A program made the translations under genes and the position numbers. Positions 9,117 through 16,507 of a stretch of DNA of 25,241 nt are shown in pieces. Within the stretch, counting starts at the first letter, position 1, and each line of letters opens with the position of its first letter. The notes under the pieces were generated by a model that was given only the letters and a program-made list of their open reading frames with translations, did not search any database and was not told where the DNA came from. The stretch is from Acidimicrobiaceae bacterium (GTDB taxonomy: Bacteria > Actinomycetota > Acidimicrobiia > Acidimicrobiales > Ilumatobacteraceae): assembly GCA_006515795.1 (NCBI GenBank), contig VFMC01000004.1, positions 1-25,241 of the forward strand, read 5' to 3'.

Positions 9117-10494
9117 GGTCGTGCCCCTCATGGTCGTCGTGGTCGTGGTCATGATCGTCGTGGTCGTGAGTCTTGCCCATCACAAGGTCACGATCGATCG
9201 GGGCCCCGTCGGGATCGACGACCTCGACGTTGTCGAGCAACCAATCGAGGGCGCGGCTCTTGCGCAGCTGGGCGACGAGATCGGTGGTGGCGTCGTTGGC
9301 CTCGTAGGCCCGCTTCACCTGCGCCGGCTTCTGACGCACCTGCACGGCGATGCGGGAGTACTCGGCATCGAGATCGTCGTCGCTGATCTCGATGGCCTCG
9401 GCGGCGGCCACCGCCCGAAGCGCGAGATCGACCTTGACCGCCTTGGTGGACTGCACCTTCAGCGCCTCGATGAACGACGCCGCGTCCTGCCCGGTGGCAC
9501 TCAGCCACTGGTCGAGCGAGATGCCCTGCGCCTGGAACTGCTGCACCGTGTTCTGGACGCGGGCCTGCAGGTCGCCCTGCACCATTGCCTCGGGAGCCTC
9601 GATGTCGACCAGTTCGGCCAGCGCCGCGGTGACCCGATCGATGAAGGAGTTGCGGGCCTGGTTGAGCTTGCCGGCACCGATGCGGTCGGCGATCGAGGCG
9701 CGATACCCATCGACGGTGTCGAACTCGCCGATGTTCTCGTCGACCCATTCGTCGGTCAGCTCGGGGAGCACCATCTCTTGCACGTTGGTGACGGTGACCT
9801 CGAAGTCGGCCGGCTCGCTGGTGCCATTCGGAGTGGCGGAGAAGCTGAGCTCCGCGCCACGCTCCGCGCCGAGGAGCTCGGCGTCGAACCCGGGAGCGAC
9901 CCATCCCTGCCCGACCTCGTACAACCAGTCTTCGGTGTTGAGCCCTGGAACCGGCTCGCCGTCGCGAACCCCGGCGAGCGACAGCGTGACGTGGTCGCCG
10001 TTCTGCACGCCGCGATCGACGTCGATCAGCGAACCGTGACGACGCAACTCGGCGGTGAGCGCCTCGTCGATCTCGTCGTCGTTGGCCGACGGCGACGGCA
10101 GCTCGACGCGCAGCCCACCGTAGCCGGGCACCGTGATCTCGGGACGAAGCTCGCACGTGGCGTCGAACTGCACCGGGCCCTCGTCGGCACCACCGACGAT
10201 CTCGACCTGCGGCGTGGCGATGAGGTCGATGTCGTGTTCGCGGACAGCACTGGCAAGGTAGTTCGGGATGGCGTCGCGCAGCGCCTGCTCGCGGGCCGGA
10301 GCGATGCCGATGCGGGCTTCGAGCACCTTGCGGGGCACCTTTCCGGCGCGGAACCCCGGCAGGCGAACCTCGTGGGCGAGCTTGCGGAAGGCCTGATCGA
10401 TGTCGCGATCGAACTCGGCTTCGTCGACGGTGAGGGACAGCTTGACGAGGCGCTTGCCGGGCGCCTCCTCGAGGTTTTCGAGCGTACTTTTCAC
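9109..10494 (-). CDS. tig: Trigger factor (ribosome-associated chaperone / prolyl isomerase)
   Basis: 461 aa. Binds at the ribosome exit tunnel. The ribosome-binding signature GFRAGKVPRKVLEARIG is at about residues 47-63; an FKBP-type PPIase domain follows at about 155-240, then the helical chaperone domain. The start is a GTG at 10492-10494. It has no Shine-Dalgarno; a TAGGCT at 10504-10509 ends 9 nt before it, suggesting a leaderless transcript. The last about 20 residues are almost only His and Asp (eight His), an unusual metal-binding-like tail. Transcribed divergently from the small gene at 10571, with 76 nt between them. Confidence 0.96.
   Translation of the reverse strand: MKSTLENLEEAPGKRLVKLSLTVDEAEFDRDIDQAFRKLAHEVRLPGFRAGKVPRKVLEARIGIAPAREQALRDAIPNYLASAVREHDIDLIATPQVEIVGGADEGPVQFDATCELRPEITVPGYGGLRVELPSPSANDDEIDEALTAELRRHGSLIDVDRGVQNGDHVTLSLAGVRDGEPVPGLNTEDWLYEVGQGWVAPGFDAELLGAERGAELSFSATPNGTSEPADFEVTVTNVQEMVLPELTDEWVDENIGEFDTVDGYRASIADRIGAGKLNQARNSFIDRVTAALAELVDIEAPEAMVQGDLQARVQNTVQQFQAQGISLDQWLSATGQDAASFIEALKVQSTKAVKVDLALRAVAAAEAIEISDDDLDAEYSRIAVQVRQKPAQVKRAYEANDATTDLVAQLRKSRALDWLLDNVEVVDPDGAPIDRDLVMGKTHDHDDHDHDHDDHEGHDHD
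9112..9180 (-). other. His/Asp-rich C-terminal tail of trigger factor
   Basis: Codons for about residues 439-461: alternating His and Asp with one Glu-Gly, eight His in the last 19 residues. The DNA is a degenerate repeat of a gtggtc/gatcgt type, so expansion by slippage is plausible. Such tails commonly bind Ni, Zn or Cu. Confidence 0.85.
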
Positions 10495-10503
10495 AGACCG
10501 AGG

Positions 10504-10509
10504 AGCCTA
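10504..10509 (-). promoter_or_regulatory. Candidate -10 element of tig
   Basis: Minus-strand TAGGCT, 9 nt from the GTG. Same hexamer class as before ndk, tRNA-Pro and blaI. No convincing -35. Confidence 0.45.
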
Positions 10510-10570
10510 TCGAGCCCAGGTCTCGAACGACGGTGCTGGCAATCGAGCGCGCGTCGGGCAGACTGTTGCC

Positions 10571-10840
10571 ATGCCGTTCTGGAAGCCTCACGCCCTGGCC
10601 AAGCCTCATCCCGACCAGCTCGATCTACGGATGGGCGACCACGTTCGCGCCACAGTCGACCTGCCGTCGGTGCCCACCGGTACAGCCGGCAAGGTCCTCC
10701 TCGCCAACGGTTTCAACTGGCAGCGGTATCGCGTGCTGTTCACCAACGGTGTCGAGATCGGCGACCTCGATGGGCGCAACCTCGAACCGATCGGGCGAAC
10801 CGCGAAGCGCAAAGCGAGAGCCGCCAAGCGCGTGCCCTGA
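10571..10840 (+). CDS. Conserved small basic protein, SH3-like fold predicted, function unknown
   Basis: 89 aa, starting at the ATG 10571. I do not recognise a named family. Residues about 20-75 (starting RMGDHVRATVDLP) read as a short all-beta domain: MGDHVRA, GTAGKVLL, QRYRVLFTNG and EIGDLDGRNLEPI strands resemble an SH3/KOW-like barrel. The C-terminus (RTAKRKARAAKR) is strongly basic and could bind nucleic acid. No signal peptide, membrane helix or Cys. No clear Shine-Dalgarno; CAGACT lies 6 nt before the ATG. Divergent from tig and probably separate from the copper/ferritin genes that follow 68 nt later. Confidence 0.75.
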   Translation: MPFWKPHALAKPHPDQLDLRMGDHVRATVDLPSVPTGTAGKVLLANGFNWQRYRVLFTNGVEIGDLDGRNLEPIGRTAKRKARAAKRVP

Positions 10841-10908
10841 GCTGAGGAAGGCCGAAGAAACCGGCGATCCGACCAATCCGCGTCGGGGTCGGCTCCGAAC
10901 CGGGGCCG

Positions 10909-11721
10909 ATGATCACCGAGCAACACACCGACCCCGCCGCCGGAACATCCACGGATGCGAGAGCCGGCGGCATCGCCCGCCTCCTCGCCGCCTTGCTCGT
11001 GCTCACCGGCGGTCTCGTCCACCTCCAGCTCTACTTCGACGGCTATCGCAACATCCCGAACGCCAACCTCGGCCGCAGCTTCGTCGCCAATGGCGTGGCG
11101 TCAGTGCTCGTGGCGATCGCGTTGGTGCTACGCCGTGATGCAGTCGTTCGTCTCGCCGGTCTCGGCGTGGCGGTCGGCACGCTCGGCGCCTTCGCGCTGA
11201 GCCGCACCGATCGCGGCATCTTCGGCTTGGCCGAACGTGGTCTGCAGCCCTCCCCCCAGGCTGCGATCGCGCTGTTCACCGAGCTCGCTGCGGTCGCCCT
11301 CCTCGCGGCCACGTTCGTGCCGGCGATCGGCTCCGGCCGCAGAGTCGCCGCGCCCGCCGCCATCGTCGCCTCGGCCACGATGATCGCCGTCGCAGTGGTC
11401 ATGACCGCGCTGTGGGCCCGGGGAACTGACACGCCGGCCGCCGGCGCGGTCACCGAGGACGGCGCACCAGCGGACGCTGCGGGGGTGACCATCGTCGACT
11501 TCGCCTTCGGGCCCGACGTGCTCACCGCGCCGGTCGGTAGCACGGTCACGTGGAGCAACGCCGACGGGTTCGCTCACGCCGTGGCCTCGGCCGACAACAG
11601 CTTCGTAAGCGAGCCGCTCGACCCCGGCGACTCGTTCCAGCACACCTTCGACACCGCCGGCAGCTTCGCCTACATCTGCGCGATCCACCCGTCGATGGCG
11701 GGCACCGTCGTCGTCGAGTGA
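10909..11721 (+). CDS. Membrane protein with C-terminal cupredoxin (plastocyanin-like) domain
   Basis: 270 aa. After a polar N-terminus come about five membrane helices (roughly residues 22-40, 58-75, 80-97, 118-140, 148-170), a flexible Ala/Thr/Pro linker (about 171-190), and a blue-copper domain (about 192-270). Type 1 copper ligands are all visible: His223 in FAHAV, then Cys257, His260 and Met263 in the order C-x2-H-x2-M. The cupredoxin should sit outside the membrane as an electron carrier tethered to it. The neighbouring ferritin-like genes follow after 51 nt and may be co-transcribed. The redox partner is unknown. Confidence 0.85.
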   Translation: MITEQHTDPAAGTSTDARAGGIARLLAALLVLTGGLVHLQLYFDGYRNIPNANLGRSFVANGVASVLVAIALVLRRDAVVRLAGLGVAVGTLGAFALSRTDRGIFGLAERGLQPSPQAAIALFTELAAVALLAATFVPAIGSGRRVAAPAAIVASATMIAVAVVMTALWARGTDTPAAGAVTEDGAPADAAGVTIVDFAFGPDVLTAPVGSTVTWSNADGFAHAVASADNSFVSEPLDPGDSFQHTFDTAGSFAYICAIHPSMAGTVVVE

Positions 11722-11772
11722 GCCACCGCTCCCCAGCCCAACCACTACCCAGAAGACAACAAGGAGACCCCC

Positions 11773-12507
11773 ATGGAGATCAGCGAGCAATCATTGCGTG
11801 CCCTCGTGGACGCCACCGACGAGCAGCACCGAGCCGGCATGGCTTCGCTCCGGAGCGACATCGGTGAGCTGCACAGCGAGATGCGCCGCCTCCGTCCGAT
11901 CCTTTCGAGGACGACGGCGCAGCGCAGGATGCTGAGACGTGCTGCCGGCACAGCCTCACTAGTCACGATCGGTTCGCAGGTGCTGCCCGTGTCGAGCTTC
12001 CTGCCGCGGGCCGCTGCAGCGGGCGGCGACGCCGGCATCGCCGCGTTTGCCGAGAGCGTGGAGCTCACCGCCGTGGCCGCGTACGACGCCGCAGCCAAGA
12101 GCGGGCTCGTCACCACCAAGGCAGTGCTCGACGCCGCGGTGAAGTTCAGCGGTCACCACACCGAGCATGCCGCGGCGTTCGGTGCCGCAGCCGGCGACGC
12201 CGCCACCGGAAAACTCAACCAGGCGCTGCTCGATGCTCTCGTGCCGGGGCTCACCGCGGCGAAGTCGGAGAACGACGTGCTCAAGTTGGCCTACGACCTG
12301 GAGAACGCTGCCGCCGCCACCTACCTGTTCGCCCTCGGCGCCCTCGAGTCGGTTGGCGCTCTGCAGCTGACGGCTTCGATCCTGCCCGTAGAGGCCCAGC
12401 ACGCGGTGGTCCTCGGTCAAGTCTTCGGCGCCGATGCAGCCACGCTCCTGCCGCCGTTCGAGACCGAGACGACGTTCGTCGATCCCACCAAGTTCCCCGT
12501 CGGGTGA
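11773..12507 (+). CDS. Exported ferritin-like domain protein (first paralogue)
   Basis: 244 aa, ATG at 11773 preceded by AAGGAGA. A 48-residue polar N-terminus leads to a basic-hydrophobic segment (QRRMLRRAAG then Val/Ile/Leu to about residue 83) that looks like a Tat-type or otherwise atypical signal/anchor. The rest is a four-helix ferritin-like bundle with likely di-metal ligands: Glu94/Glu97, HHTEH at 128-132, Glu177 in LENAAAATY, and EAQH at 207-210. Probably an extracytoplasmic iron or di-metal protein; activity unknown. It is paralogous to the next gene, which shares each of these motifs. Confidence 0.82.
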   Translation: MEISEQSLRALVDATDEQHRAGMASLRSDIGELHSEMRRLRPILSRTTAQRRMLRRAAGTASLVTIGSQVLPVSSFLPRAAAAGGDAGIAAFAESVELTAVAAYDAAAKSGLVTTKAVLDAAVKFSGHHTEHAAAFGAAAGDAATGKLNQALLDALVPGLTAAKSENDVLKLAYDLENAAAATYLFALGALESVGALQLTASILPVEAQHAVVLGQVFGADAATLLPPFETETTFVDPTKFPVG

Positions 12508-12542
12508 CCCGCCGGGCACGACCACTGACCCCAGCCTTCGAC

Positions 12543-12578
12543 ACCTTCGACCAGACCTTCGACCAGACCTTCGACCCG
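12543..12578. repeat. 12-bp tandem repeat between the ferritin-like genes
   Basis: Two exact copies of accttcgaccag (12543-12554, 12555-12566) and a third copy with one change (12567-12578), preceded by a partial copy. It ends 14 nt before the next ATG. No coding role seen. Confidence 0.85.
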
Positions 12579-12592
12579 AAACGAGAACGACC

Positions 12593-13390
12593 ATGAACCA
12601 CGACCACATCCGCCGCGAAGCCCGGGCCATCGAGGCCGATCACCGAGCCTCGATGAACCCGTTCGCCAACGCACTGTCCCGCTTCCTCGACAACGAGTCC
12701 CGCCGCGCCGACGACACCGCCGCGGCCGTGCTCGGCGGCCTGTCTCGCCGTTCGCTGTTCCGCATCGGTGGCGTCACCGTCGCCGGCGGCGCGCTGCTCG
12801 CCGCATGCGGCAGCGACGACGATTCCTCGGGCGCCACGGCGCCGTCGGGCACGGTCGGAGGAACCACACCTGCGACACAGCCTTCCGGAACGGCAGAGGA
12901 AGACATGACCGACGACGTGATCATCCTGCGCACTGCGTCGTCGATCGAGGAGCTCGCCGTCGCCGCGTACCAACTGGCGATCGACTCGGGCCTCGTGACC
13001 ACCGCGGCTGTCGGCGATGCCGCCAAGCTGTTCCAGTCGCACCACATGGAGCACTCGCAGTTGTTCCAAGCGGCAACCAAGAAGGCCGGCGGCAAGCCGT
13101 TCACCGAAGCCAACCCGGCCGTGCTCGCGGCGTTGCAGCCCACGATCGACGCGCTGCAGGACGAGGCCGGCGTGTTGATGCTGGCCCTCGAGTTGGAGAA
13201 CGCCGCGGCACAGACGTACCAGTCGAACGTCGGCATGGTGCTCGACCTGTCGTTGAACAAGGCGCTGATGAGCGTCGGCGGCGTCGAGGCCCGTCACGCC
13301 GCTGTGCTGGCGGGCGTGCTGGCAATGGATCCTGTGCCGCGTTCGTTCGGTGGCGCCGACAAGGCGATCGCCGCAGGCACCGGAGTCTGA
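12593..13390 (+). CDS. Exported ferritin-like lipoprotein (second paralogue)
   Basis: 265 aa, ATG at 12593. It has a long N-region of 50 residues, then a good twin-arginine signal SRRSLFRIGG (51-60), a hydrophobic core, and a lipobox LAAC with Cys72, followed by a Ser/Thr/Gly/Pro-rich spacer (about 73-103). So it should be exported folded by Tat and lipid-anchored. The ferritin-like bundle has Glu119/Glu120, HHMEH at 150-154, Glu200/Glu202 in LELENAAAQTY, and EARH at 232-235. The pair with the preceding gene looks like a local duplication. Function unknown; iron or di-metal redox is likely. Confidence 0.87.
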   Translation: MNHDHIRREARAIEADHRASMNPFANALSRFLDNESRRADDTAAAVLGGLSRRSLFRIGGVTVAGGALLAACGSDDDSSGATAPSGTVGGTTPATQPSGTAEEDMTDDVIILRTASSIEELAVAAYQLAIDSGLVTTAAVGDAAKLFQSHHMEHSQLFQAATKKAGGKPFTEANPAVLAALQPTIDALQDEAGVLMLALELENAAAQTYQSNVGMVLDLSLNKALMSVGGVEARHAAVLAGVLAMDPVPRSFGGADKAIAAGTGV

Positions 13391-13407
13391 CGCGACCGAC
13401 GGCGGCC

Positions 13408-13432
13408 GCGAACCGACGGTGCGAACCGACGG
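13408..13432. repeat. Short direct repeat upstream of the aminotransferase gene
   Basis: gcgaaccgacgg occurs at 13408-13419 and 13421-13432, with a related copy (gcgaccgacgg) just before. The 102-nt gap 13391-13492 is otherwise low-complexity C/G/A sequence. Confidence 0.75.
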
Positions 13433-13492
13433 CGGCAAACGGCGGGGACCGAGGGTCGTGGGTGTGGCATTGTCTGCACCCAGGGTACGCAG

Positions 13493-14584
13493 ATGGTGGA
13501 CAGCGCGATCGAAGCGATGTCGGCGTGGATCGCAAGCGGTTCCACCGCAGCAGCGGGCGGCTTCTTCGCCGCCTCTGACGACTGCGCCGCCCAGGCTGAA
13601 CGATCGCGGGCGATAGTCGGTCGGCTGCTCGGCGCCGACGCTGCCGGGATCTGCTTCGGCGCCAACATGACCAGCCTCACCTTCGCCGTGAGTCGCTCGA
13701 TCACCGCCACGCTCCGCCCCGGCGATCGAATCGTGAGCACGCGCCTCGACCACGACGCCAACGTCTCCCCGTGGCGCTTCGCCTGCGAGCAGGCAGGCGC
13801 AGAGCACGTACTCGCCCCGTTCGACACCGCCTCGGGCACGTTGGCGCCTGAACCGGTGATCGCCTTGATCGACGAGCGTACGAAGTGGGTGACGCTGCCT
13901 GGTGCGTCGAACTTGCTGGGCACTGCGCCCGACCTCGGACGGATCATCGACGCCGCACACGCCGTCGGCGCGCGGGTGTTCGTCGACGCCGTCGCCCTCG
14001 CACCACACGCCCCGATCGACATCGCCTCGCTTCGCTGCGACGTGCTCGTCACGTCGCCGTACAAGTGGTACGGCCCGCACTCCGGCGTGATGTGGGTCGA
14101 ACCAGAACTGCTCGATGCACTGCCGGCGTTCAAGGTGCGACCGGCCGCTGATCACGGTCCGGGCCGGTTCGAGACTGGCATGCCCAACTACGAGGCCCTG
14201 GCCGGGATCGAGGCCGCGGCTCGCTTCCTCCTCGAGGAGGGCATGGATCGCGTCGCCGCCGCCGAGGCGCAGGTCTTCGAACCGTTGCTCACAGGCCTGC
14301 AGTCGATCGCCGGGGTCAAGGTGTTCGGGCCGCAAGGCATGGCGGGCCGCACTCCGACAGCAGCGTTCACGGTTCGCGGCGTAGCGCCGGTCGACGTGTC
14401 AAAGGCCCTCGCCGCCGAGAAGGTCGCCGTGTGGGATGGACACAACTACGCCGTCGAGGTGGTCGATTCGCTCGGTCTCGCCGCCGACGGTGGCGTCGTT
14501 CGCGCAGGACTCGCCCGCTACATCGGTGACGACGAGGTTCAGCGCTTGCTCACCGTGATCGATCGGCTCGCCACCCGCGGGTGA
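13493..14584 (+). CDS. Class V aminotransferase / cysteine desulfurase-like PLP enzyme, N-terminus short or frameshifted
   Basis: 363 aa from ATG 13493. PLP fold type I: Schiff-base lysine in SPYKWYGPHSG, the Asp-rich strand VFVDAVALAPH that contacts the PLP ring, the TRLDHDAN segment, and the C-terminal NYEALAGIEAAARF motif typical of the VC1184-like 'cysteine desulfurase family' branch. In that branch the first residues are normally about 15-20 aa plus an 'FLD-x-PGGTQ' strand. Here in-frame codons before the ATG read QGTQ, but no start codon precedes it after the upstream TGA. One extra G in the ggg run at 13483-13485 would join VALSAPR to GTQMV. So it is either a shortened protein or an indel. 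Substrate unknown; a role in Fe-S or sulfur supply beside ferritin-like genes is only a guess. Confidence 0.8.
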   Translation: MVDSAIEAMSAWIASGSTAAAGGFFAASDDCAAQAERSRAIVGRLLGADAAGICFGANMTSLTFAVSRSITATLRPGDRIVSTRLDHDANVSPWRFACEQAGAEHVLAPFDTASGTLAPEPVIALIDERTKWVTLPGASNLLGTAPDLGRIIDAAHAVGARVFVDAVALAPHAPIDIASLRCDVLVTSPYKWYGPHSGVMWVEPELLDALPAFKVRPAADHGPGRFETGMPNYEALAGIEAAARFLLEEGMDRVAAAEAQVFEPLLTGLQSIAGVKVFGPQGMAGRTPTAAFTVRGVAPVDVSKALAAEKVAVWDGHNYAVEVVDSLGLAADGGVVRAGLARYIGDDEVQRLLTVIDRLATRG

Positions 14585-14585
14585 G

Positions 14586-14601
14586 GGCGCCCGGCAGCGC
14601 C
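14586..14601. terminator. Small hairpin between convergent genes
   Basis: GGCGC-ccggca-GCGCC, 5-bp stem, in the 22-nt gap between the aminotransferase stop and the response-regulator stop. It is short and could end either transcript. Confidence 0.25.
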
Positions 14602-14606
14602 GACGG

Positions 14607-15275
14607 TCATGTCTCGCGTGAGTCGTGGCCGGCCGGATCGCGCCGGGCGACGAACACCGCCGCTTCGGTGCGGCGCTCCATGCCGAGCTTGGCGAGCAGG
14701 CCGCTCACGTAGTTCTTGATCGTCTTCTCGGCCAGGAACAACCGCTCGCCGATCTGGCGGTTGGTGAGCCCCTGACCGATCAGGTCGAGCACCTCGCGCT
14801 CGCGCGCCGACAAGCTGGCGAGGCGGCGATCGTCGCCGGTCGGGTTGCTGAGCCGACGCATCACCCGGCCGGTCACTGCCGGGTCGAGCAAGTGCTCGCC
14901 TGCGGCAACCCGCCGAATCGCTGCAAGCAGCTCGGTGCCGCGAACCTGCTTCAGCACGTAGCCGGAGGCACCGGCGATGATCGCTTCGAACAGCGCCTCG
15001 TCGTCGGAGTACGACGTGAGCATCAGGCACGACACCGACGGCAGGCGGCTGCGGATCTCACGACACAGCTCGACACCGTTGCCGTCCGGCAGGCGTACAT
15101 CGAGTATCGCCACCTGCGGCCGTACCGCGATCACTCGGGCCAGACCGGTCTCGTAGGTGTCGGCCTCGCCCACCACCTCCAGATCGTCGGATGCATCGAT
15201 GAGCGACCTCACGCCGTGACGCACCACCTCGTGATCGTCGACGAGGAAGACCCCGGTTCGTGGCTGATCGATCAT
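14607..15275 (-). CDS. devR: DosR/DevR-like NarL-family response regulator
   Basis: 222 aa. Receiver domain with acidic pocket Asp13/Asp14, phosphoacceptor Asp59 in ILDVRLPDGNG, Thr87 and Lys109. The LuxR-type helix-turn-helix is at about 155-208. The recognition helix reads EKTIKNYVSGLLAKLGMERR, nearly the same as I recall for mycobacterial DosR, including the DNA-contacting Lys, Lys and Asn (here Lys184, Lys187, Asn188). The start is the ATG at 15273-15275; a longer frame to 15431 has no receiver-like sequence. It is divergent from the sensor kinase and has a DosR-box-like palindrome centred 42.5 nt before its ATG, suggesting autoregulation. The symbol reflects resemblance, not proven orthology. 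Confidence 0.9.
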   Translation of the reverse strand: MIDQPRTGVFLVDDHEVVRHGVRSLIDASDDLEVVGEADTYETGLARVIAVRPQVAILDVRLPDGNGVELCREIRSRLPSVSCLMLTSYSDDEALFEAIIAGASGYVLKQVRGTELLAAIRRVAAGEHLLDPAVTGRVMRRLSNPTGDDRRLASLSAREREVLDLIGQGLTNRQIGERLFLAEKTIKNYVSGLLAKLGMERRTEAAVFVARRDPAGHDSRET

Positions 15276-15310
15276 CCGCACAGTCTGGCCGCCCGTTCCG
15301 CCATGTGCCA

Positions 15311-15324
15311 GGGACCTTCGTCCT
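15311..15324. promoter_or_regulatory. DosR-box-like operator between regulator and kinase
   Basis: GGGACCTTCGTCCT matches 11 of 14 core positions of the DosR consensus GGGACTWWAGTCCC, and 12 of 14 of the operator-like palindrome at 16436-16449. The centre is 42.5 nt upstream of the regulator ATG. Confidence 0.6.
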
Positions 15325-15326
15325 GC

Positions 15327-15359
15327 TGTGGGTCCCGCTGTGGCTGTTGTGGGTCCCGC
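15327..15359. repeat. Direct repeat of GTCCC half-sites, 21-nt spacing
   Basis: tgtgggtcccgc at 15327-15338 and again at 15348-15359, start to start 21 nt (two helical turns). Both contain the right half GGTCCC of the DosR-like palindrome and may be extra half-sites. Confidence 0.65.
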
Positions 15360-15373
15360 GGCCCACCCCTGAG

Positions 15374-15379
15374 TAGGGT
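15374..15379 (+). promoter_or_regulatory. Candidate -10 element of the sensor kinase gene
   Basis: TAGGGT, TANNNT type, 7 nt before the GTG start at 15387. The same stretch (GGGTGGAAACC) could also serve as a weak Shine-Dalgarno. Confidence 0.35.
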
Positions 15380-15386
15380 GGAAACC

Positions 15387-16409
15387 GTGCCCGCTGACGC
15401 CCACTCGACGCTGCTTCCCGAGGGCGCCCAATGGGTCGACGAGCTACCCGACGGTCTGCTGGTGTGCGACGGGAAGGGCATGATCACCGCGGCCAACACC
15501 CGTCTCGCCGAGATGTCGGGCTATTGCGGCACAGACCTGGTCGGCAAGTTCGTCGAGATGCTCGTGCCCGATCGGCAACGGTCGCGCCACGGCGGGCTGC
15601 GCGTCGACTTCGTCGCCGCAGGCACGGCCCGACCGATGGGCCCCGGTGTCCGTCTCACGATGCGCCGCCGGGATGGCACCGAACTACCGGTGGAGATCAG
15701 CCTGTCGCCGCTGTCGGGCACTCGCCAGGGCACCGTCGTTGCCATCGTCCGCGATGTGTCGGAGAGGTTGCGGGCGGAGACAGCGCTGCGCACCACCACC
15801 GACCTCCTCACCCTCGCCGACGAGCGCGAGCGGATCGCCCGCGACCTGCACGACACCGTCTTGCAACGCCTGTTCGGGCTGGGCCTCGAGTTGCAGGCCA
15901 CCGCCATCCGTGCGCCGAAGGAGGTGTCCGACCGCATCGAGAGCGCCGTCGACGAGATCGACCTCATCATCCGCGAGATTCGCACGGCGGTCTTCACCCT
16001 CGGCTCTGCTGGCCGCGAGGGCTCCCTCGGCCAGGAGCTCAACCTGGTGACGACCCAAGCCAAGCGTGTTCTCGGATTCACCCCTCGTCTTCGCCTCGAC
16101 GGGCCGGTGGAGTCGGCGATGACGCCGGAGGTCCGTACCGAGCTGCTGGCCAGCCTGCGCGAGGCGCTCACCAACGTCGCCCGTCACGCCGCGGGCACCG
16201 AGGCCGAGATCGAGCTGCACGCCGGCGACGAGCTGATCATGCGCGTGCTCGACAACGGCCGCGGCGTACCCGCGGAGATCGACGTGTCGGCGGGCAACGG
16301 CCTGCGCAACATGGCGGAAAGGGCCCGCCTCCTCGGCGGCGGCTGCTCGGTGTCGCCACGGTCCGACCGGGGCACAGAGCTCCGTTGGTGGGTGCCGATC
16401 CCGCACTGA
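15387..16409 (+). CDS. PAS-domain sensor histidine kinase, NarL-partner (HisKA_3) type
   Basis: 340 aa from the GTG at 15387. Order: PAS domain (about 16-125, with RRRDGTELPVEISLSPL), HisKA_3 dimerisation domain with phosphorylated His155 in ERIARDLHDTVLQRLF, and HATPase_c (about 250-338) with N-box Asn263, DNGRG at 289-293 and GNGL at 303-306. No membrane helices, so cytoplasmic. It is the obvious partner of the divergent DosR-like regulator. Mycobacterial DevS/DosT use two GAF domains, whereas this protein has one PAS. His68 in PDRQRSRHGG falls where FixL has its heme-ligating His, but the residue at the FixL distal Arg position appears to be Val88, so heme binding is open. Confidence 0.92.
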   Translation: MPADAHSTLLPEGAQWVDELPDGLLVCDGKGMITAANTRLAEMSGYCGTDLVGKFVEMLVPDRQRSRHGGLRVDFVAAGTARPMGPGVRLTMRRRDGTELPVEISLSPLSGTRQGTVVAIVRDVSERLRAETALRTTTDLLTLADERERIARDLHDTVLQRLFGLGLELQATAIRAPKEVSDRIESAVDEIDLIIREIRTAVFTLGSAGREGSLGQELNLVTTQAKRVLGFTPRLRLDGPVESAMTPEVRTELLASLREALTNVARHAAGTEAEIELHAGDELIMRVLDNGRGVPAEIDVSAGNGLRNMAERARLLGGGCSVSPRSDRGTELRWWVPIPH

Positions 16410-16411
16410 TC

Positions 16412-16433
16412 GCCGCTCACCGACCAGAGCGGC
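16412..16433 (+). terminator. Hairpin right after the sensor kinase stop
   Basis: GCCGCTC-accgacca-GAGCGGC: perfect 7-bp stem, 8-nt loop, two bases past the TGA. No T tract. It would separate the kinase transcript from the multicopper oxidase promoter. Confidence 0.45.
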
Positions 16434-16435
16434 TC

Positions 16436-16449
16436 GGGACCTTGGTCCC
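16436..16449 (+). promoter_or_regulatory. DosR-box-like operator of the multicopper oxidase operon
   Basis: GGGACC-TT-GGTCCC, perfect 6+6 inverted repeat. It matches 12 of 14 core positions of the DosR consensus and 15 of 20 with flanks (16433-16452). The centre is 65.5 nt upstream of the ATG at 16508, a typical activator position. Confidence 0.7.
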
Positions 16450-16507
16450 AAGACCACGTGCCGTGTGGCCCTGATCGGGGTGGGCGCACGTCCTCATCAT
16501 TGGGTCC

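Noticed and set aside
9049..10845. 598-aa plus-strand frame over tig
   Set aside because: Antisense to tig, whose family motifs are unmistakable; no recognisable domain.
13444..13459. DosR-like box before the aminotransferase (ggggaccgagggtcg)
   Set aside because: Only about 8 of 14 core positions match and the palindrome fails on the right side.
12281..14335. 684-aa minus-strand frame over ferritin-like and aminotransferase genes
   Set aside because: Shadow frame rich in Arg, Gly and His; the opposite strand holds conserved motifs and Shine-Dalgarno sites.
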